A stretch of DNA of 56,994 nucleotides, taken from NCBI GenBank assembly GCA_031263985.1, contig JAISER010000039.1:1-56994 (forward strand). Reading direction: 5' to 3'. A program made the position numbers and the translations under genes. Shown here piece after piece: positions 1-9,160 of this stretch. Source of the DNA: Clostridiales bacterium. GTDB taxonomy: Bacteria; Bacillota; Clostridia; Lachnospirales; JAISER01. Each line of letters opens with the position of its first letter. The stretch's first letter is position 1. Under the pieces are notes generated by a model. It made no database searches. It was not told where the DNA came from and saw nothing but the letters and a program-made list of their open reading frames with translations.

Positions 1-177
1 ACGATAATGGTTATAGCTGGAACCAAAATCTTCATAAATGTAAAGATTTCCATTCATCAGCGACGGCTTTATAATATCTGGCGTTAAAACCCTGATCACT
101 ACCGACGCGGCAAAAAATAAAAAGCCTGCCGCCGCTATTCCAATAAGTGAAAACTTTATAATTTTTGCATGTTTCAT
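1..177 (-). CDS. N-terminal part of a membrane-anchored protein (runs off the window)
   Basis: The first 59 codons of a minus-strand gene are visible. The ATG at 177 has a GGGAG ribosome binding site about 8 bases upstream. Residues 7-29 form one hydrophobic segment after a short basic N-terminus (MKHAKIIKF), so this is a signal anchor or lipid-free signal peptide. The next 30 residues are polar and include Asn, Tyr and Asp. The rest lies outside the window, so no family can be assigned. It lies downstream of the etfA terminator and is probably a separate transcription unit. Confidence 0.6.
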   Translation of the reverse strand, partial: MKHAKIIKFSLIGIAAAGFLFFAASVVIRVLTPDIIKPSLMNGNLYIYEDFGSSYNHYR

Positions 178-253
178 AACGCCTACTCCCATCATAAATA
201 TTTTTTATAAATATCTTTATTCTTCATTAATATTTCCATGTCCGAAAATAGCT

Positions 254-287
254 AAAAATCAGCGAACCGCGCATACGCGCGGTTCGC
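254..287 (-). terminator. Rho-independent terminator after etfA
   Basis: On the minus strand, a perfect 11-bp GC-rich stem (arms 262-272 and 277-287, loop of 4) is followed by a T-run (the A-run at 254-258 on the plus strand). It lies 26 bases past the etfA stop and closes the bcd-etfBA unit. Confidence 0.85.
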
Positions 288-312
288 CGTTAGAGTTTTT
301 CGCCCAGATTAA

Positions 313-1305
313 TCACGTGGAGGATTCCGCGGTTAACGCGTCGACAAGCTTTGGAATGACTTTGTGCAAATCGCCGACGATGCCCAGGTCGGCGTACTGA
401 AAAATCTGCGCTTCCGCGTCTTTATTAACAGCTATTATTAATTCGGAGCTTTCCATGCCGGCTACGTGCTGTATGGCGCCGGAAATTCCGAAAGCGAAAT
501 ACAAGTCCGGTCGGACGGTCTTGCCGGTCTGACCGACTTGCCGGTCTTTTTCCACGTATTCCAGGTCAACCGCGCCGCGCGACGCGGAAATTTCCGCTCC
601 GAGCGCGGCGGCGAGGGAGCGCAGCGCGCCGAAATTTTCGCCGGACCCCACGCCGCGTCCGCCCGACACAAGTATCTTCGCCTCCGTTATATCTTTGCGT
701 TTGTTAGATTTTTTCACGGTATTCAATATTTTTACGTTTATGTCTTCAGGCTGGAAATCGACGGTGAATTCCCTTATAACGCCTTTATGCGCCTCTTTTT
801 TGCGCACGACCATGACGCCGGGGCGCACGGTCGCCATTTGAGGCTTGTGGTCAGGGCATATGATGGTCGCCATGATGTTGCCGCCGAAAGCGGGACGCGT
901 CATTAAAAAGCCTTTGGTGTTGGGGTCGATGTCAAGGGCGGTACAGTCCGCCGTAAGGCCGGTGTGTATTCTGGCGGCGGTTCGGGGCGCTAAATCTCGG
1001 CCTATGGATGTAGCGCCGATCAAAACGATTTCGGGATCCTGCTCTTTCAGTATGGCTGAAAACGCTTTTGTGAACGGCTCGGTCAAATAGTCGGCCAAAT
1101 AGTCATGGTCCGCGTATATGACTTCGTCGGCGCCGTGGTCGATGAGCTCTTGGGCGAGGCCGCTGATGTTTTTGCCAAGCAATACGGCGATAACCTTTTG
1201 GCCCAACGTGTCCGCTAATTCTTTCCCCTTGCCGATTAATTCAAGCGAAACTTTTTGAAGCGCCGCGTCGCGCTGTTCGCAATATATCAATACGTTTGCG
1301 CTCAT
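313..1305 (-). CDS. etfA: Electron transfer flavoprotein subunit alpha
   Basis: EtfA carries the FAD that shuttles electrons between acyl-CoA dehydrogenase and other carriers; in Clostridia the EtfAB-Bcd complex can bifurcate electrons to ferredoxin. The N-terminal half has the nucleotide-binding-like fold (about residues 1-190). The C-terminal FAD domain shows GGRGVGSGENF and then VRPDLYFAFGISGAIQH near residues 264-280, both typical of EtfA. A length of 330 aa is normal. I chose the ATG at 1305 because GAGGA lies 9 bases upstream; the ATG at 1314 touches that site. It is last in the bcd-etfB-etfA operon, 18 bases after etfB. No ferredoxin-like N-terminal extension is present. Confidence 0.95.
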   Translation of the reverse strand: MSANVLIYCEQRDAALQKVSLELIGKGKELADTLGQKVIAVLLGKNISGLAQELIDHGADEVIYADHDYLADYLTEPFTKAFSAILKEQDPEIVLIGATSIGRDLAPRTAARIHTGLTADCTALDIDPNTKGFLMTRPAFGGNIMATIICPDHKPQMATVRPGVMVVRKKEAHKGVIREFTVDFQPEDINVKILNTVKKSNKRKDITEAKILVSGGRGVGSGENFGALRSLAAALGAEISASRGAVDLEYVEKDRQVGQTGKTVRPDLYFAFGISGAIQHVAGMESSELIIAVNKDAEAQIFQYADLGIVGDLHKVIPKLVDALTAESST

Positions 1306-1323
1306 AATAGACATTCCTCGCTT

Positions 1324-2115
1324 TTATATAATAAATTTTTCTTTTAATTTGCTTACGATCAGTTCCACGGCCTGGTCAGTCGTCACGCCGTCGTGGAATT
1401 GCCCAAGCGCCTTCGGGCTTTTTGTAAAAGACTTGAAAACGCGCGTGGGAGAACCTTTTAAGCCTATATTCGCGACATCCACATGATCTTTTATATCTTG
1501 GTACGATATGGTTTTCACCTTGTCTTCGCCATAGGCGTCAAAAACGCCGCCTACGGTCATATATCGCGGTTTGTTCAGTTCTGAAAGCGTAGTTATGAGC
1601 GCCGGCAATTTCACTTCAAGTTCCTGATATCTGTCTTCGAACTGTCTTTTTAAGAAGAGCTTGCCGTCTTCGCATTTAAATTCTTCGACATAGCTGACTT
1701 GCGGAAGGTTTAAACGCTCCGCGATCTGCGGCCCGACTTGCGCGGTGTCGCCGTCAATGGCTTGGCGCCCCGTAATAATTAAGTCAAATTCCATCGTCTT
1801 AAGGGCGCCGGCGATTGTGCTGGCGGTCGCCCACGTGTCCGCGCCGCCGAACATCCTGTCGGTAAGCAGTATGGCTTCGTCGCAGCCCATCGCGAGAGCT
1901 TCGCGCAACGCGGCGTCGGCTTGCGGCGGACCCATCGTCAAAACGGTGACGTGCGCGCCGTATTGATCTTTTAGAGATAACGCGGCTTCTATGCCGGATT
2001 TATCGTCGGGGTTTATAATGGAAGGAACGCCTTCCCTGATAAGCGTGCCTTTAACCGGGTCAAGCTTTACCTCGGTCGTGTCCGGCACTTGTTTAACGCA
2101 AACGATTATTTTCAT
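1324..2115 (-). CDS. etfB: Electron transfer flavoprotein subunit beta
   Basis: EtfB is the partner of EtfA in the cytoplasmic flavoprotein heterodimer. It binds AMP in ordinary ETFs or the bifurcating FAD in clostridial ones. The N-terminus MKIIVCVKQVPDT is the family signature, and residues 118-132 contain the ITGRQAIDGDTAQVGPQ nucleotide-binding segment. A length of 263 aa fits the clostridial form. The ATG is preceded by GGGAGG about 10 bases upstream. It sits between bcd and etfA, with 18 bases on either side. Whether this ETF bifurcates cannot be judged without structural alignment. Confidence 0.95.
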   Translation of the reverse strand: MKIIVCVKQVPDTTEVKLDPVKGTLIREGVPSIINPDDKSGIEAALSLKDQYGAHVTVLTMGPPQADAALREALAMGCDEAILLTDRMFGGADTWATASTIAGALKTMEFDLIITGRQAIDGDTAQVGPQIAERLNLPQVSYVEEFKCEDGKLFLKRQFEDRYQELEVKLPALITTLSELNKPRYMTVGGVFDAYGEDKVKTISYQDIKDHVDVANIGLKGSPTRVFKSFTKSPKALGQFHDGVTTDQAVELIVSKLKEKFII

Positions 2116-2133
2116 ACGATTTTAGCCTCCCAA

Positions 2134-3276
2134 TTAATTTACTTTCAACGCGGCGGCGATAACCATCTTTTGCACTTCAGAGGTTCCTTCGTATATCTCC
2201 GTGATTTTAGCGTCGCGCATCATTCTTTCAACGGGATATTCGCGCGTATAGCCATAGCCGCCGTAAAGCTGGACGCACCTTCTCGTGACGTCGGAAGCCG
2301 TTTCGGAGGCGAACAGCTTGGCCATAGCCGCGTACGCTCCGTAAGGGGCGCCTGAGTCTTTGGCTTTCGCCGCCCTGTAAACAAGGAGTCTCGCGGCGTC
2401 GACTTTCGTCTGCATATCAGCTAGCTGGAATTGGGTGTTTTGAAATTGCGACAGTCTTTTGCCAAATTGTTTTCTTTCCTTTACGTAAGCGATAGTACAG
2501 TCTATGGCGCCTTGAGCTATGCCGAGCGCTTGAGCCGCGATGCCTATTCTGCCGCCGTCAAGCGTTTTCATCGCGATTTTAAACCCGGAGCCGGGCGTGG
2601 ACAGCAGGTTTTCCTTAGGCACGGGACAATTCTCGAAGATAAGCTCACACGTCGCCGAACCTTTTATGCCCATTTTTTTCTCTTTTTTGCCGATGGAAAA
2701 GCCATCGTAACCTTTTTCCACAATAAAAGCCGAACAACCCTTAGTCCCTTTTGATTTGTCCGTCATAGCGATGATTATGTATACATCCGCTTTGCCGGCG
2801 TTCGTAATGAAAAATTTGCTGCCGTTTAAGACGTAATTGTCGCCGTCCAAAACGGCGGTTGTGGTTTGCATGGCCGAGTCCGTGCCGGCGCCCGGTTCAG
2901 TCAGTCCGAAGGCCCCAAGATATTCGCCCGTCGCGAGTTTCTTTAGATATTTATTCTTCTGCGCGGGCGTTCCGAATTCATATATCGGACTGGAACAGAG
3001 GCTTGTGTGCGCCGACACTATTACGCCGGTCGTGGCGCAAACCTTGGAAAGCTCTTCCACGCATATGGCGTAAGCCATGTTATCCCCGCCCGCTCCGTGA
3101 TACTCTTTGGGGAAAGGGATGCCCAAGAGGCCGATTTTAGCCATTTTTTTCACGGTGGAATCGGGAAACTCCTCTTTCTCGTCGGTTTCTTCCGCAAGAG
3201 GCTTAACTTCGATTTCGGCGAACTTTTTAAACAGCTCTTGCGCCAGTTTGTGTTCTTTGGAGAGATTGAAATCCAT
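2134..3276 (-). CDS. bcd: Short-chain acyl-CoA dehydrogenase (butyryl-CoA dehydrogenase type)
   Basis: This FAD enzyme interconverts butyryl-CoA and crotonyl-CoA, passing electrons to EtfAB. The 380-aa length and all family landmarks fit: the N-terminal helical domain, the AFGLTEPGAGTD flavin-contact motif near residue 122, the VYIIIAM strand, and the C-terminal YEGTSE motif containing the catalytic Glu near residue 363. AAGGAG lies 8 bases before the ATG. It is the first gene of bcd-etfB-etfA. Unlike the common crt-bcd-etfBA-hbd cluster, no crotonase, thiolase or hydroxybutyryl-CoA dehydrogenase gene is adjacent, so the substrate chain length is inferred from family resemblance only. Confidence 0.93.
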   Translation of the reverse strand: MDFNLSKEHKLAQELFKKFAEIEVKPLAEETDEKEEFPDSTVKKMAKIGLLGIPFPKEYHGAGGDNMAYAICVEELSKVCATTGVIVSAHTSLCSSPIYEFGTPAQKNKYLKKLATGEYLGAFGLTEPGAGTDSAMQTTTAVLDGDNYVLNGSKFFITNAGKADVYIIIAMTDKSKGTKGCSAFIVEKGYDGFSIGKKEKKMGIKGSATCELIFENCPVPKENLLSTPGSGFKIAMKTLDGGRIGIAAQALGIAQGAIDCTIAYVKERKQFGKRLSQFQNTQFQLADMQTKVDAARLLVYRAAKAKDSGAPYGAYAAMAKLFASETASDVTRRCVQLYGGYGYTREYPVERMMRDAKITEIYEGTSEVQKMVIAAALKVN

Positions 3277-3510
3277 AACGCATACTCCTTCTTGACAGAT
3301 TATTTATAACGTTTGACACAGTCTAACATAAACATTCCGCGCGCGCAATATTCCCGTTGGAGAGCTGACTCCGCGCGCCGCGCGATTTTTGTCCGAATAT
3401 ACCATTAAACTCGTCCAGAGGTTATACAGGAATTGGCAAATACCGCGCTCGATATCGTTTATAATTGACGATTATAATGAAAAGGCGCGGATTTATAGCG
3501 GAAAAATTCT

Positions 3511-3755
3511 AATGCTGAACTTATGCTGGACTCAGTCTGAAACATAACCGTCCGAACGGTCTTTTTCACGCCGGGCTTTGTTGCGAAGCCTCGCCGAACC
3601 ATTGGGTTCGCCTGCGTTTCACGCCTAGCTCAACGCGAAAAATCCTCACCTGGTTTAGCTATGTTTCAAACTGAGTTCAGTATTAGTTTGAACCATAACC
3701 AAACCGGACGTGAAAAAGATCGTTCGGACGGTTAGGGTTTAGACTGAGCTTTAGT
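3511..3755. repeat. Dispersed repeat family 1, copy with terminal inverted repeats plus an inverted partial copy
   Basis: The core element spans about 3531-3684. Its ends form a terminal inverted repeat: ctcagtctgaaacat at 3531-3545 and the reverse complement of ctcagtttgaaacat near 3661-3675. Immediately after it, 3685-3755 holds an inverted partial copy of the left half; 3531-3574 and about 3705-3748 are imperfect reverse complements over about 44 bp. Related copies occur at 26606-26735 and 42244-42356. No coding sequence is apparent. This looks like a small non-autonomous (MITE-like) element. Confidence 0.75.
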
Positions 3756-3843
3756 ATAAAGCCTCAAATTTTGGCCGTTCGCTGTTTTGGGCGGCGTTTT
3801 GGCGCATGGATTCCGCGGACCGTGGATAGCGGGAGGGATTGCT

Positions 3844-6219
3844 TTGGAAAAGACGGCGGTAAAGAGCGAATTAGCGGCGCGTCCGCGCTCGCGCGATAGG
3901 ACAGGCCTTTACGTGTCGAAACGTGAGGTTTCGGTGATCGCAATCGGGATATTGGCTTTTTTCATAGGGCGGGTGAAAGTGTTTGAAGTGGTGAACCCTG
4001 TAATTACGGGGTTTTTATCCAGTCTCATATCGGCCGGTCCACTGTTCGCGGCGGCGGCCGCGCTCTGTTCGGCGGGCGCGCTAACGCGCTTTACGGGCGC
4101 GGCGTTGTTAAAATACGCGATATGCATCGTGTTTTTGACGGCGGAGCATTTTGTGGCGCTGAAAAAAAAGATAAAACTGTCGCTGTCGGCGAGCGCGGCG
4201 GCGGGCGGTTGCGCGGCGCTCGCATCGGGCGTCATATACGCGGCGATAAACGGTTTCGGGTTGTATTTCATAGCTTTGGCCGTCGTTGAGGCGGCGCTCG
4301 CTTTCTTTCTGACCGTCGCGTTGAAGCGCGCCGTAACCGCTTTGACGGACGCTGAAGCCGCGAAAGTTATGACGAACGAGGACATGATGAGCGTGGCGGC
4401 GCTTTTCGGCGCGGTGATGGCGGGCGCGGCGGACATTCACATAGGCGGAGTATCGCTTCGGATGTTCATGGCGACGGCGTTTGCGCTGACGGCGGCCTAT
4501 CGCGGCGGCGCGGCCATAGGTTCGGCGGCTGGCTTGTCGCTGGCTCTCGTCCTTTATATGCTGGGCTTTGATAGAGAGGGAGCTATAGCCGCGTATGGAG
4601 CGGCGGGCCTTTGCGCCGGAATGTTAAAGGAGAAAGGGCGAGGGTTCACGGTTTTAGCGTTCGCGGTTTCGTTTTTATCGATTGGTTATTATATGGACAG
4701 GTCTTTTATAAAGGGGGAAACGCTTTTTTCGCTGGGAGCGGGAGCGGTTTTGTTTCTTCTTATGCCGGGCAGGCTTTACTTCAACGTAAATCCGGCGTTG
4801 AGCCACGCCGCGAACAGCGCGGACGATTACATAGAGCGCGTAAAAGACGTTACGGCCGCGAGGCTGGCGGCGTTCGCGAACGCTTTCGCCAATATGTCGC
4901 GCACGTTTGGCGGCTTGAGCGAAAGGAAAGGAGGGCTGACGAAAAACGACATATCGAAGCTTATAGACGATATAGCGGCGCAGCGCTGTTATGACTGCGT
5001 GAAACGGAGATATTGCTGGGAGGAAAGATTTTACGAGACGTTTCAGTCCATGTTCGGGCTGGTGGGCTTATGTGAAAAGAAAGGCGTGATAGACGCCAAG
5101 GACGCGCCGGATACCTTCTCGTCCGTATGCGTAAAAGTCGAGGAAATAATGCGGACGGCGAGCGGGCTTTACGGTTTGGGCAAAGTTGATATGGCGTGGA
5201 ACAACAGGGTGATGGAAAGCAGAGAGCTTGTCTCGCAGCAGCTTGCCGGGGTTTCGGAGATTATGAAAAGCTTATCGCGCGAGCTTGACCTGCATATAAA
5301 TTTTAAAAGAGATCTCGAAAAAGCGGTAAAGGAAGAAATGGACGTCGCTAAAATTAGCTTTGAAAGCGTTGTAGTCATTGAAAACGCTGACGGTCAATAC
5401 GAGGTCACGCTGATTCATGAGCCTAGCTACGGCAAAAAGCTGTGCCAACGCGAGATAGCGCCGATCGTAAGCCGCGCGCTCGGTCGAGAGATGCGCGCTA
5501 TAGCCGATTGCTCACGGAAAAACGGCTTTTGCTCGCTCCAGTTTATAGAGGAACGAAAATTCAGGGTGACGCGCGGCGTGGCGCGCCTGGCGAAAACGCC
5601 TCACGAATTTTCCGGCGACAGCTATTCGTTTATGGAACTGAAAAACGGACGATATGTTATGGCTTTGTCCGACGGGATGGGGACGGGCGAGCGCGCTAAA
5701 GAGGAAAGTGAGGCGGCAATAGGGTTGCTGGAGGATTTCATCGAGTCCGGATTCGACAAAGAGATGGCCGTGAAAATAATAAATTCGGCGCTTGTGTTGA
5801 AAAGCGACCGCGATTCCTTTTCGACGCTCGATATATGCTCAATAGACACGAGTACGGGCGAGGCCGAGTTTATTAAGATAGGCGCGGCGGCGACGTTTTT
5901 GCTTCGAGAAGGCGGCGTGAGCGCCGTCAAGTCCACCAGCTTGCCGCTTGGCATACTGGATGACGCGGATGTGGAAATTTCACGTAGAGCGCTTAAACAC
6001 GACGACCTTATCGTTATGGCGACTGACGGCGTGACGGAGGCGTCGGACGAGTACGTGGACAAGGGCGAATGGATCATAAGACTGCTGCCGAAGATTAACG
6101 CGGCGAATCCGCAGGAGATCGCGGACATTATATTGAGCGAGGCGGAGAAAAAGTCCGGCAAACGCGTGAAGGACGATATGACCGTTCTGGTCGCTAAAAT
6201 TCGCAAGAAAAGGTTGTGA
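3844..6219 (+). CDS. spoIIE: Stage II sporulation protein E (SpoIIE), PP2C phosphatase
   Basis: SpoIIE sits at the polar division septum and dephosphorylates SpoIIAA, releasing sigma F in the forespore. The N-terminal 320 residues are a run of about ten hydrophobic segments. A central cytoplasmic region follows (about 330-560, with a Cys-containing CYDCVKRRYCWEE stretch). The C-terminal PP2C/SpoIIE phosphatase domain shows ALSDGMGTGERA, FSTLDICSID and VMATDGVTEA, carrying the metal-binding Asp residues. I chose the TTG at 3844 because GGGAGG lies 7 bases upstream; the upstream TTG at 3787 has no such site. The resulting 791 aa is slightly shorter than the Bacillus protein. It is monocistronic here, away from the divIC cluster. 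Confidence 0.93.
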   Translation: MEKTAVKSELAARPRSRDRTGLYVSKREVSVIAIGILAFFIGRVKVFEVVNPVITGFLSSLISAGPLFAAAAALCSAGALTRFTGAALLKYAICIVFLTAEHFVALKKKIKLSLSASAAAGGCAALASGVIYAAINGFGLYFIALAVVEAALAFFLTVALKRAVTALTDAEAAKVMTNEDMMSVAALFGAVMAGAADIHIGGVSLRMFMATAFALTAAYRGGAAIGSAAGLSLALVLYMLGFDREGAIAAYGAAGLCAGMLKEKGRGFTVLAFAVSFLSIGYYMDRSFIKGETLFSLGAGAVLFLLMPGRLYFNVNPALSHAANSADDYIERVKDVTAARLAAFANAFANMSRTFGGLSERKGGLTKNDISKLIDDIAAQRCYDCVKRRYCWEERFYETFQSMFGLVGLCEKKGVIDAKDAPDTFSSVCVKVEEIMRTASGLYGLGKVDMAWNNRVMESRELVSQQLAGVSEIMKSLSRELDLHINFKRDLEKAVKEEMDVAKISFESVVVIENADGQYEVTLIHEPSYGKKLCQREIAPIVSRALGREMRAIADCSRKNGFCSLQFIEERKFRVTRGVARLAKTPHEFSGDSYSFMELKNGRYVMALSDGMGTGERAKEESEAAIGLLEDFIESGFDKEMAVKIINSALVLKSDRDSFSTLDICSIDTSTGEAEFIKIGAAATFLLREGGVSAVKSTSLPLGILDDADVEISRRALKHDDLIVMATDGVTEASDEYVDKGEWIIRLLPKINAANPQEIADIILSEAEKKSGKRVKDDMTVLVAKIRKKRL

Positions 6220-6385
6220 GGGACTGTTTAAAGGCTCTGTTTGGCGTCCGCTCGACTTTATTTTCCGCCACGCCTTGTCAGCGCTCTTTGCGTATATTCT
6301 TCGAATACGCGGCGTTCGCGCTTCCGCGTTTGGCGAAAAGTCATAACAAAAAAATCCGCTAAAAGTGAGATTTTAAACAGGCTCC
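6219..6385. repeat. Dispersed repeat family 2, copy between spoIIE and the cyclase gene
   Basis: The right end is gattttaaacaggct at 6369-6383. The left end near 6222-6236 (actgtttaaaggct) is its approximate inverted partner. The middle carries a tract, tgcgtatattctt and following bases, also seen at 26775-26810. Other copies or fragments of this family lie at 9161-9254, 9743-9780, 24582-24722 and 39297-39367. The left end starts at the spoIIE stop codon. No gene is visible inside. Confidence 0.65.
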
Positions 6386-6498
6386 TAGGCCATCCGCATG
6401 ACCAAGATTTGGGCGCCTTGGTTGACTTTCGACCGCTATAAATGTATACTTTCATTAATTTCAATGATATAACCGCATTATGGAAAGGGGATTACGCT

Positions 6499-7263
6499 AT
6501 GAAGTATGTGGACTTAAGCATAGCCCTTGAACCTGATTTGCCGTCAGATCCTCCCGAATTGACGCCGCGCTTTAAATTCTTTGACCACACTGACGGGATA
6601 GAGATGATGAAAAGGGCTTTCGGATGCGAAGCGGAGGCTCTCCCGAAAGAAGGGCTGAGCGCGATTACGATTATTACTTGCAGCGACCATAGCGGCACGC
6701 ATATGGACGCGCCGTTCCATTACTCCCCCGTTACGGACGACGGAAAGCCAATGGGGTCGATTGACACGCTGCCGCTTGAATGGTGCTTCGCCGACGGCGT
6801 TTGCGTGCATTTTCAAGACAAACCCGACGGCTATTTGGTAATGCCGGAAGATTTGGAAGAGTATTTCGCCGATGTAGGATATACGCTTAAAGCGGGCGAT
6901 ATAGTTTTGTTACATACGAGTGCCGACGCGCGTCATGGCTCTGAGCGATATATTGTCAGCGGGTGCGGAGTGGGGCGCGCGGCTACGCTTTGGCTGGTCA
7001 ATCAAGGCGTGAACATTGTCGGTACGGACGCGTGGAGTTGGGACCGGCCTCTGCCGCTTATAGCCGAGGATTACTCGAAATCTCACGACGCGTCGATAAT
7101 ATGGGAAGGGCATTTGGCCGGAAAGACAGCGCCGTATTTTCAAATGGAGAAGATGACCAATTTAGACCGGTTGCCGCCGTTTGGCTTCCGTTTGATTTGC
7201 GTTCCAATTAAAATAAAGGGCGGTACGGCGGGATGGGTGCGCCCGATAGCGATTTTGCCGTAG
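6499..7263 (+). CDS. Cyclase-family metal-dependent hydrolase (kynurenine formamidase fold)
   Basis: The protein belongs to the Cyclase/KynB superfamily of metal-dependent hydrolases. The signature metal motif HSGTHMDAPFH is at residues 64-74 and supplies the His/His/Asp/His ligands. The downstream VGTDAWSWDRP segment and the GHLAGK stretch also match. The length is 254 aa from the ATG at 6499, which has AAGGGG 8 bases upstream; an upstream ATG at 6442 lacks a good site. Family members hydrolyse N-formylkynurenine, isatin or other amides and cyclic substrates. No tryptophan-degradation genes are nearby, so the substrate is unknown. No signal peptide is visible, so it is cytoplasmic. Confidence 0.85.
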   Translation: MKYVDLSIALEPDLPSDPPELTPRFKFFDHTDGIEMMKRAFGCEAEALPKEGLSAITIITCSDHSGTHMDAPFHYSPVTDDGKPMGSIDTLPLEWCFADGVCVHFQDKPDGYLVMPEDLEEYFADVGYTLKAGDIVLLHTSADARHGSERYIVSGCGVGRAATLWLVNQGVNIVGTDAWSWDRPLPLIAEDYSKSHDASIIWEGHLAGKTAPYFQMEKMTNLDRLPPFGFRLICVPIKIKGGTAGWVRPIAILP

Positions 7264-7293
7264 CGCAAAAGGCGATGGAGAGTTGGTAAAACT

Positions 7294-8505
7294 ATGTTCG
7301 TATCGGCGATAATAGCCGCCGCCGGGCGAGGCGCTCGCATGAACGGCGAAACGCCGAAGCAGTTTTTGGAGATAGACGGCGTTTCCATGTTGGCGCGTAC
7401 TGTATGGAAATTTCAGCGGTGCGCGGATGTTGACGAGATTATAATTGTGACGGGCGAAGATTCGGTTAGTTTCTGCGAGAAAAACATTGTTTTAAAATTC
7501 GGCTTTGATAAAACGAGGGCGGTAGTTTGCGGCGGCGATACGAGGTCGGCGTCTGTAAAGGCGGGGTTATCGGCGTGTTCAAAGAATTCGGAAATTGTCT
7601 TAATCCATGACGGGGCCAGACCTTTCGTCGATGTTTCCGACATAAGCCGCGTAATAGAAGGAACGGCGCGTTTTAAATGCTGTGTTTTGGGCGCGCCGGT
7701 GAAAGACACGATAAAAATTTTGGACGAAGGCGGGTTTGTGGAAAAAACGCCGCTGCGCGGCGCGCTTTGGGGCGCTCAGACGCCGCAAGGTTTTGAATTC
7801 GCGATTTTAGAGCGCGCGCATGACGAAGGCGCCGGGGGTTTGGCGACGGATGATTGCGAGCTTGTCGAAAGACTTGGATATAAGGTGAAAATGATAGTTG
7901 GGAGCGGGTATAATATAAAGATTACGACGCCGGAAGACTCGCTGTTCGCGGACGCTATAGCCAAACGGGAAGCGTCCGGGCCAAAAGAGGTTTGGATGGA
8001 AGAGAAACAATCTATCGATGAGGAAAAGAGAGCTTCCGTTGAAATTTATACTGATGGGGCCTGTTCCGGCAACCCGGGGCCGGGCGGATATGGCGCCGTT
8101 CTTATCTATGGAGACGTGAGAAAAGAAATTTCAGAGGGTTATAAATTGACGACAAACAATCGCATGGAGCTGATGGCCGCGATAAAAGGGCTTGAACAGC
8201 TAAAAAATCCATGTGACGTGACGTTATATTCCGACTCTAAATATCTTGTGGACGGCGTTATGAAGGGGTGGGCCAAAAAGTGGCGCGCTAACGGATGGAT
8301 GCGCAATAAAACCGAAAAAGCGCTTAATGATGATTTGTGGAAACGGCTTTTGACGCTTTTAGACAAACATAATGTGACGTTTAAATGGATCAAAGGTCAC
8401 GCGAACAATATTGAGAATGAAAAATGTGATGTTTTAGCCACAAATTGTGTAAAATCCAATTTATTGCTGGATGATGAAAATTTTATGCGCAATTTTTACA
8501 AATAA
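7294..8505 (+). CDS. Fusion of IspD (MEP cytidylyltransferase) and ribonuclease HI
   Basis: Residues 1-228 are IspD, which makes CDP-ME from MEP and CTP in the non-mevalonate isoprenoid pathway: [11 protein letters not shown] at 8-18, TPKQF at 20-24, then [11 protein letters not shown] and DGARPFV. Residues 249-395 are a type 1 RNase H with every catalytic residue present: D254 ([11 protein letters not shown]), E292 (NNRMEL), D314 (LYSDSK), H369 (KGHANN) and D379 (EKCDVLA). RNase HI removes RNA from RNA-DNA hybrids. One open frame joins them through an acidic linker. An ATG at 7996 (M235) is preceded by AAGAGG 5 bases upstream, so a free RNase HI could also be made. The two functions have no obvious link, and the fusion may simply reflect loss of a stop codon. 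Confidence 0.9.
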   Translation: MFVSAIIAAAGRGARMNGETPKQFLEIDGVSMLARTVWKFQRCADVDEIIIVTGEDSVSFCEKNIVLKFGFDKTRAVVCGGDTRSASVKAGLSACSKNSEIVLIHDGARPFVDVSDISRVIEGTARFKCCVLGAPVKDTIKILDEGGFVEKTPLRGALWGAQTPQGFEFAILERAHDEGAGGLATDDCELVERLGYKVKMIVGSGYNIKITTPEDSLFADAIAKREASGPKEVWMEEKQSIDEEKRASVEIYTDGACSGNPGPGGYGAVLIYGDVRKEISEGYKLTTNNRMELMAAIKGLEQLKNPCDVTLYSDSKYLVDGVMKGWAKKWRANGWMRNKTEKALNDDLWKRLLTLLDKHNVTFKWIKGHANNIENEKCDVLATNCVKSNLLLDDENFMRNFYK

Positions 8506-8509
8506 ACGA

Positions 8510-8538
8510 TTGACAGTCTTAAAAAACTGTGCTATTGT
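8510..8538 (+). promoter_or_regulatory. Sigma-A type promoter of the cold-shock gene
   Basis: TTGACA at 8510-8515, a 17-bp spacer and TATTGT at 8533-8538 make a near-consensus housekeeping promoter. It starts 4 bases after the ispD-rnhA stop. Transcription would start near 8545, leaving a 45-base leader with AGGAGG before the csp ATG. Confidence 0.8.
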
Positions 8539-8589
8539 TGTGCATGTCGTAATTATTAATTCTTTTTTTAAAATTTAGGAGGCTTTTCA

Positions 8590-8790
8590 ATGAAAAAAGG
8601 TAATGTGAAATGGTTTAACGCTGAAAAAGGATTCGGATTTATTTCCGTTCCGGGTGAAGATGACGTTTTCGTACATTTTTCAGCTATTAATTCCGAAGGC
8701 TTTAAAACTCTTGAAGAGGGACAGGAAGTCGAGTTTGAAGTCGTCCAAGGAGCTAAAGGTCCTCAGGCTGCAAACGTAGTGCGCTGCTAG
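8590..8790 (+). CDS. Cold-shock protein (CspA family)
   Basis: A 66-aa single-OB-fold nucleic acid binding protein that acts as an RNA chaperone. RNP-1 (KGFGFIS, residues 13-19) and RNP-2 (VFVHF, residues 26-30) are both intact, and the N-terminus [10 protein letters not shown] is typical. AGGAGG is 8 bases before the ATG. The gene has its own promoter (8510-8538) and terminator (8839-8892), so it is a monocistronic unit, probably highly expressed. The leader is short compared with cspA genes controlled by a long cold-responsive 5' UTR. Confidence 0.97.
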   Translation: MKKGNVKWFNAEKGFGFISVPGEDDVFVHFSAINSEGFKTLEEGQEVEFEVVQGAKGPQAANVVRC

Positions 8791-8838
8791 TCTATCGTTT
8801 TATGCGTTTGCATTAAATATAGATAAGTAACGACGGAG

Positions 8839-8892
8839 CCTTTCGTTAACGTGCGATTTTCATAGTGAAAATCCGTTAACGAAAGGTTTTTT
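8839..8892 (+). terminator. Terminator of the cold-shock gene
   Basis: The arms cctttcgttaac (8839-8850) and gttaacgaaagg (8875-8886) are perfect complements. An inner hairpin lies between them (gattttca / tgaaaatc), and a T-run starts at 8887. Confidence 0.9.
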
Positions 8893-9160
8893 ATTGCCAT
8901 AAAGGGGAAAACCGTGTAAGAGCGTTATATTTCACTTCATCGCGTTCGGTAAAATTATCAAACCTATCCTCGATGGAAGGAAGTTATGCCCTTTGAAAAA
9001 AACATGGCTATCCCGAGGCTTTAAGTTCCAGGTGCCCGAGGATTATTTGTTCTCCTCCGAGCGCTCCTTTGAAGCGGATCTCTCCTAACGTCACCTTATC
9101 AAATATTTTTTAATGTTAGATTAAATATTCACCGAACATTTTCCTAACATGTCATTATTA
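8893..9160. other. Intergenic stretch without a convincing gene
   Basis: The longest tract here with gene-like codons is about 31 codons (TTG near 8992 to TAA near 9087) with a weak GGAAGG site too far upstream. It may be a decayed gene remnant. A repeat element starts at 9161. Confidence 0.4.

Noticed and set aside
8992..9087. 31-codon TTG-started frame after the cold-shock terminator
   Set aside because: Weak, badly spaced ribosome binding site and no resemblance to a known protein; at most a remnant.
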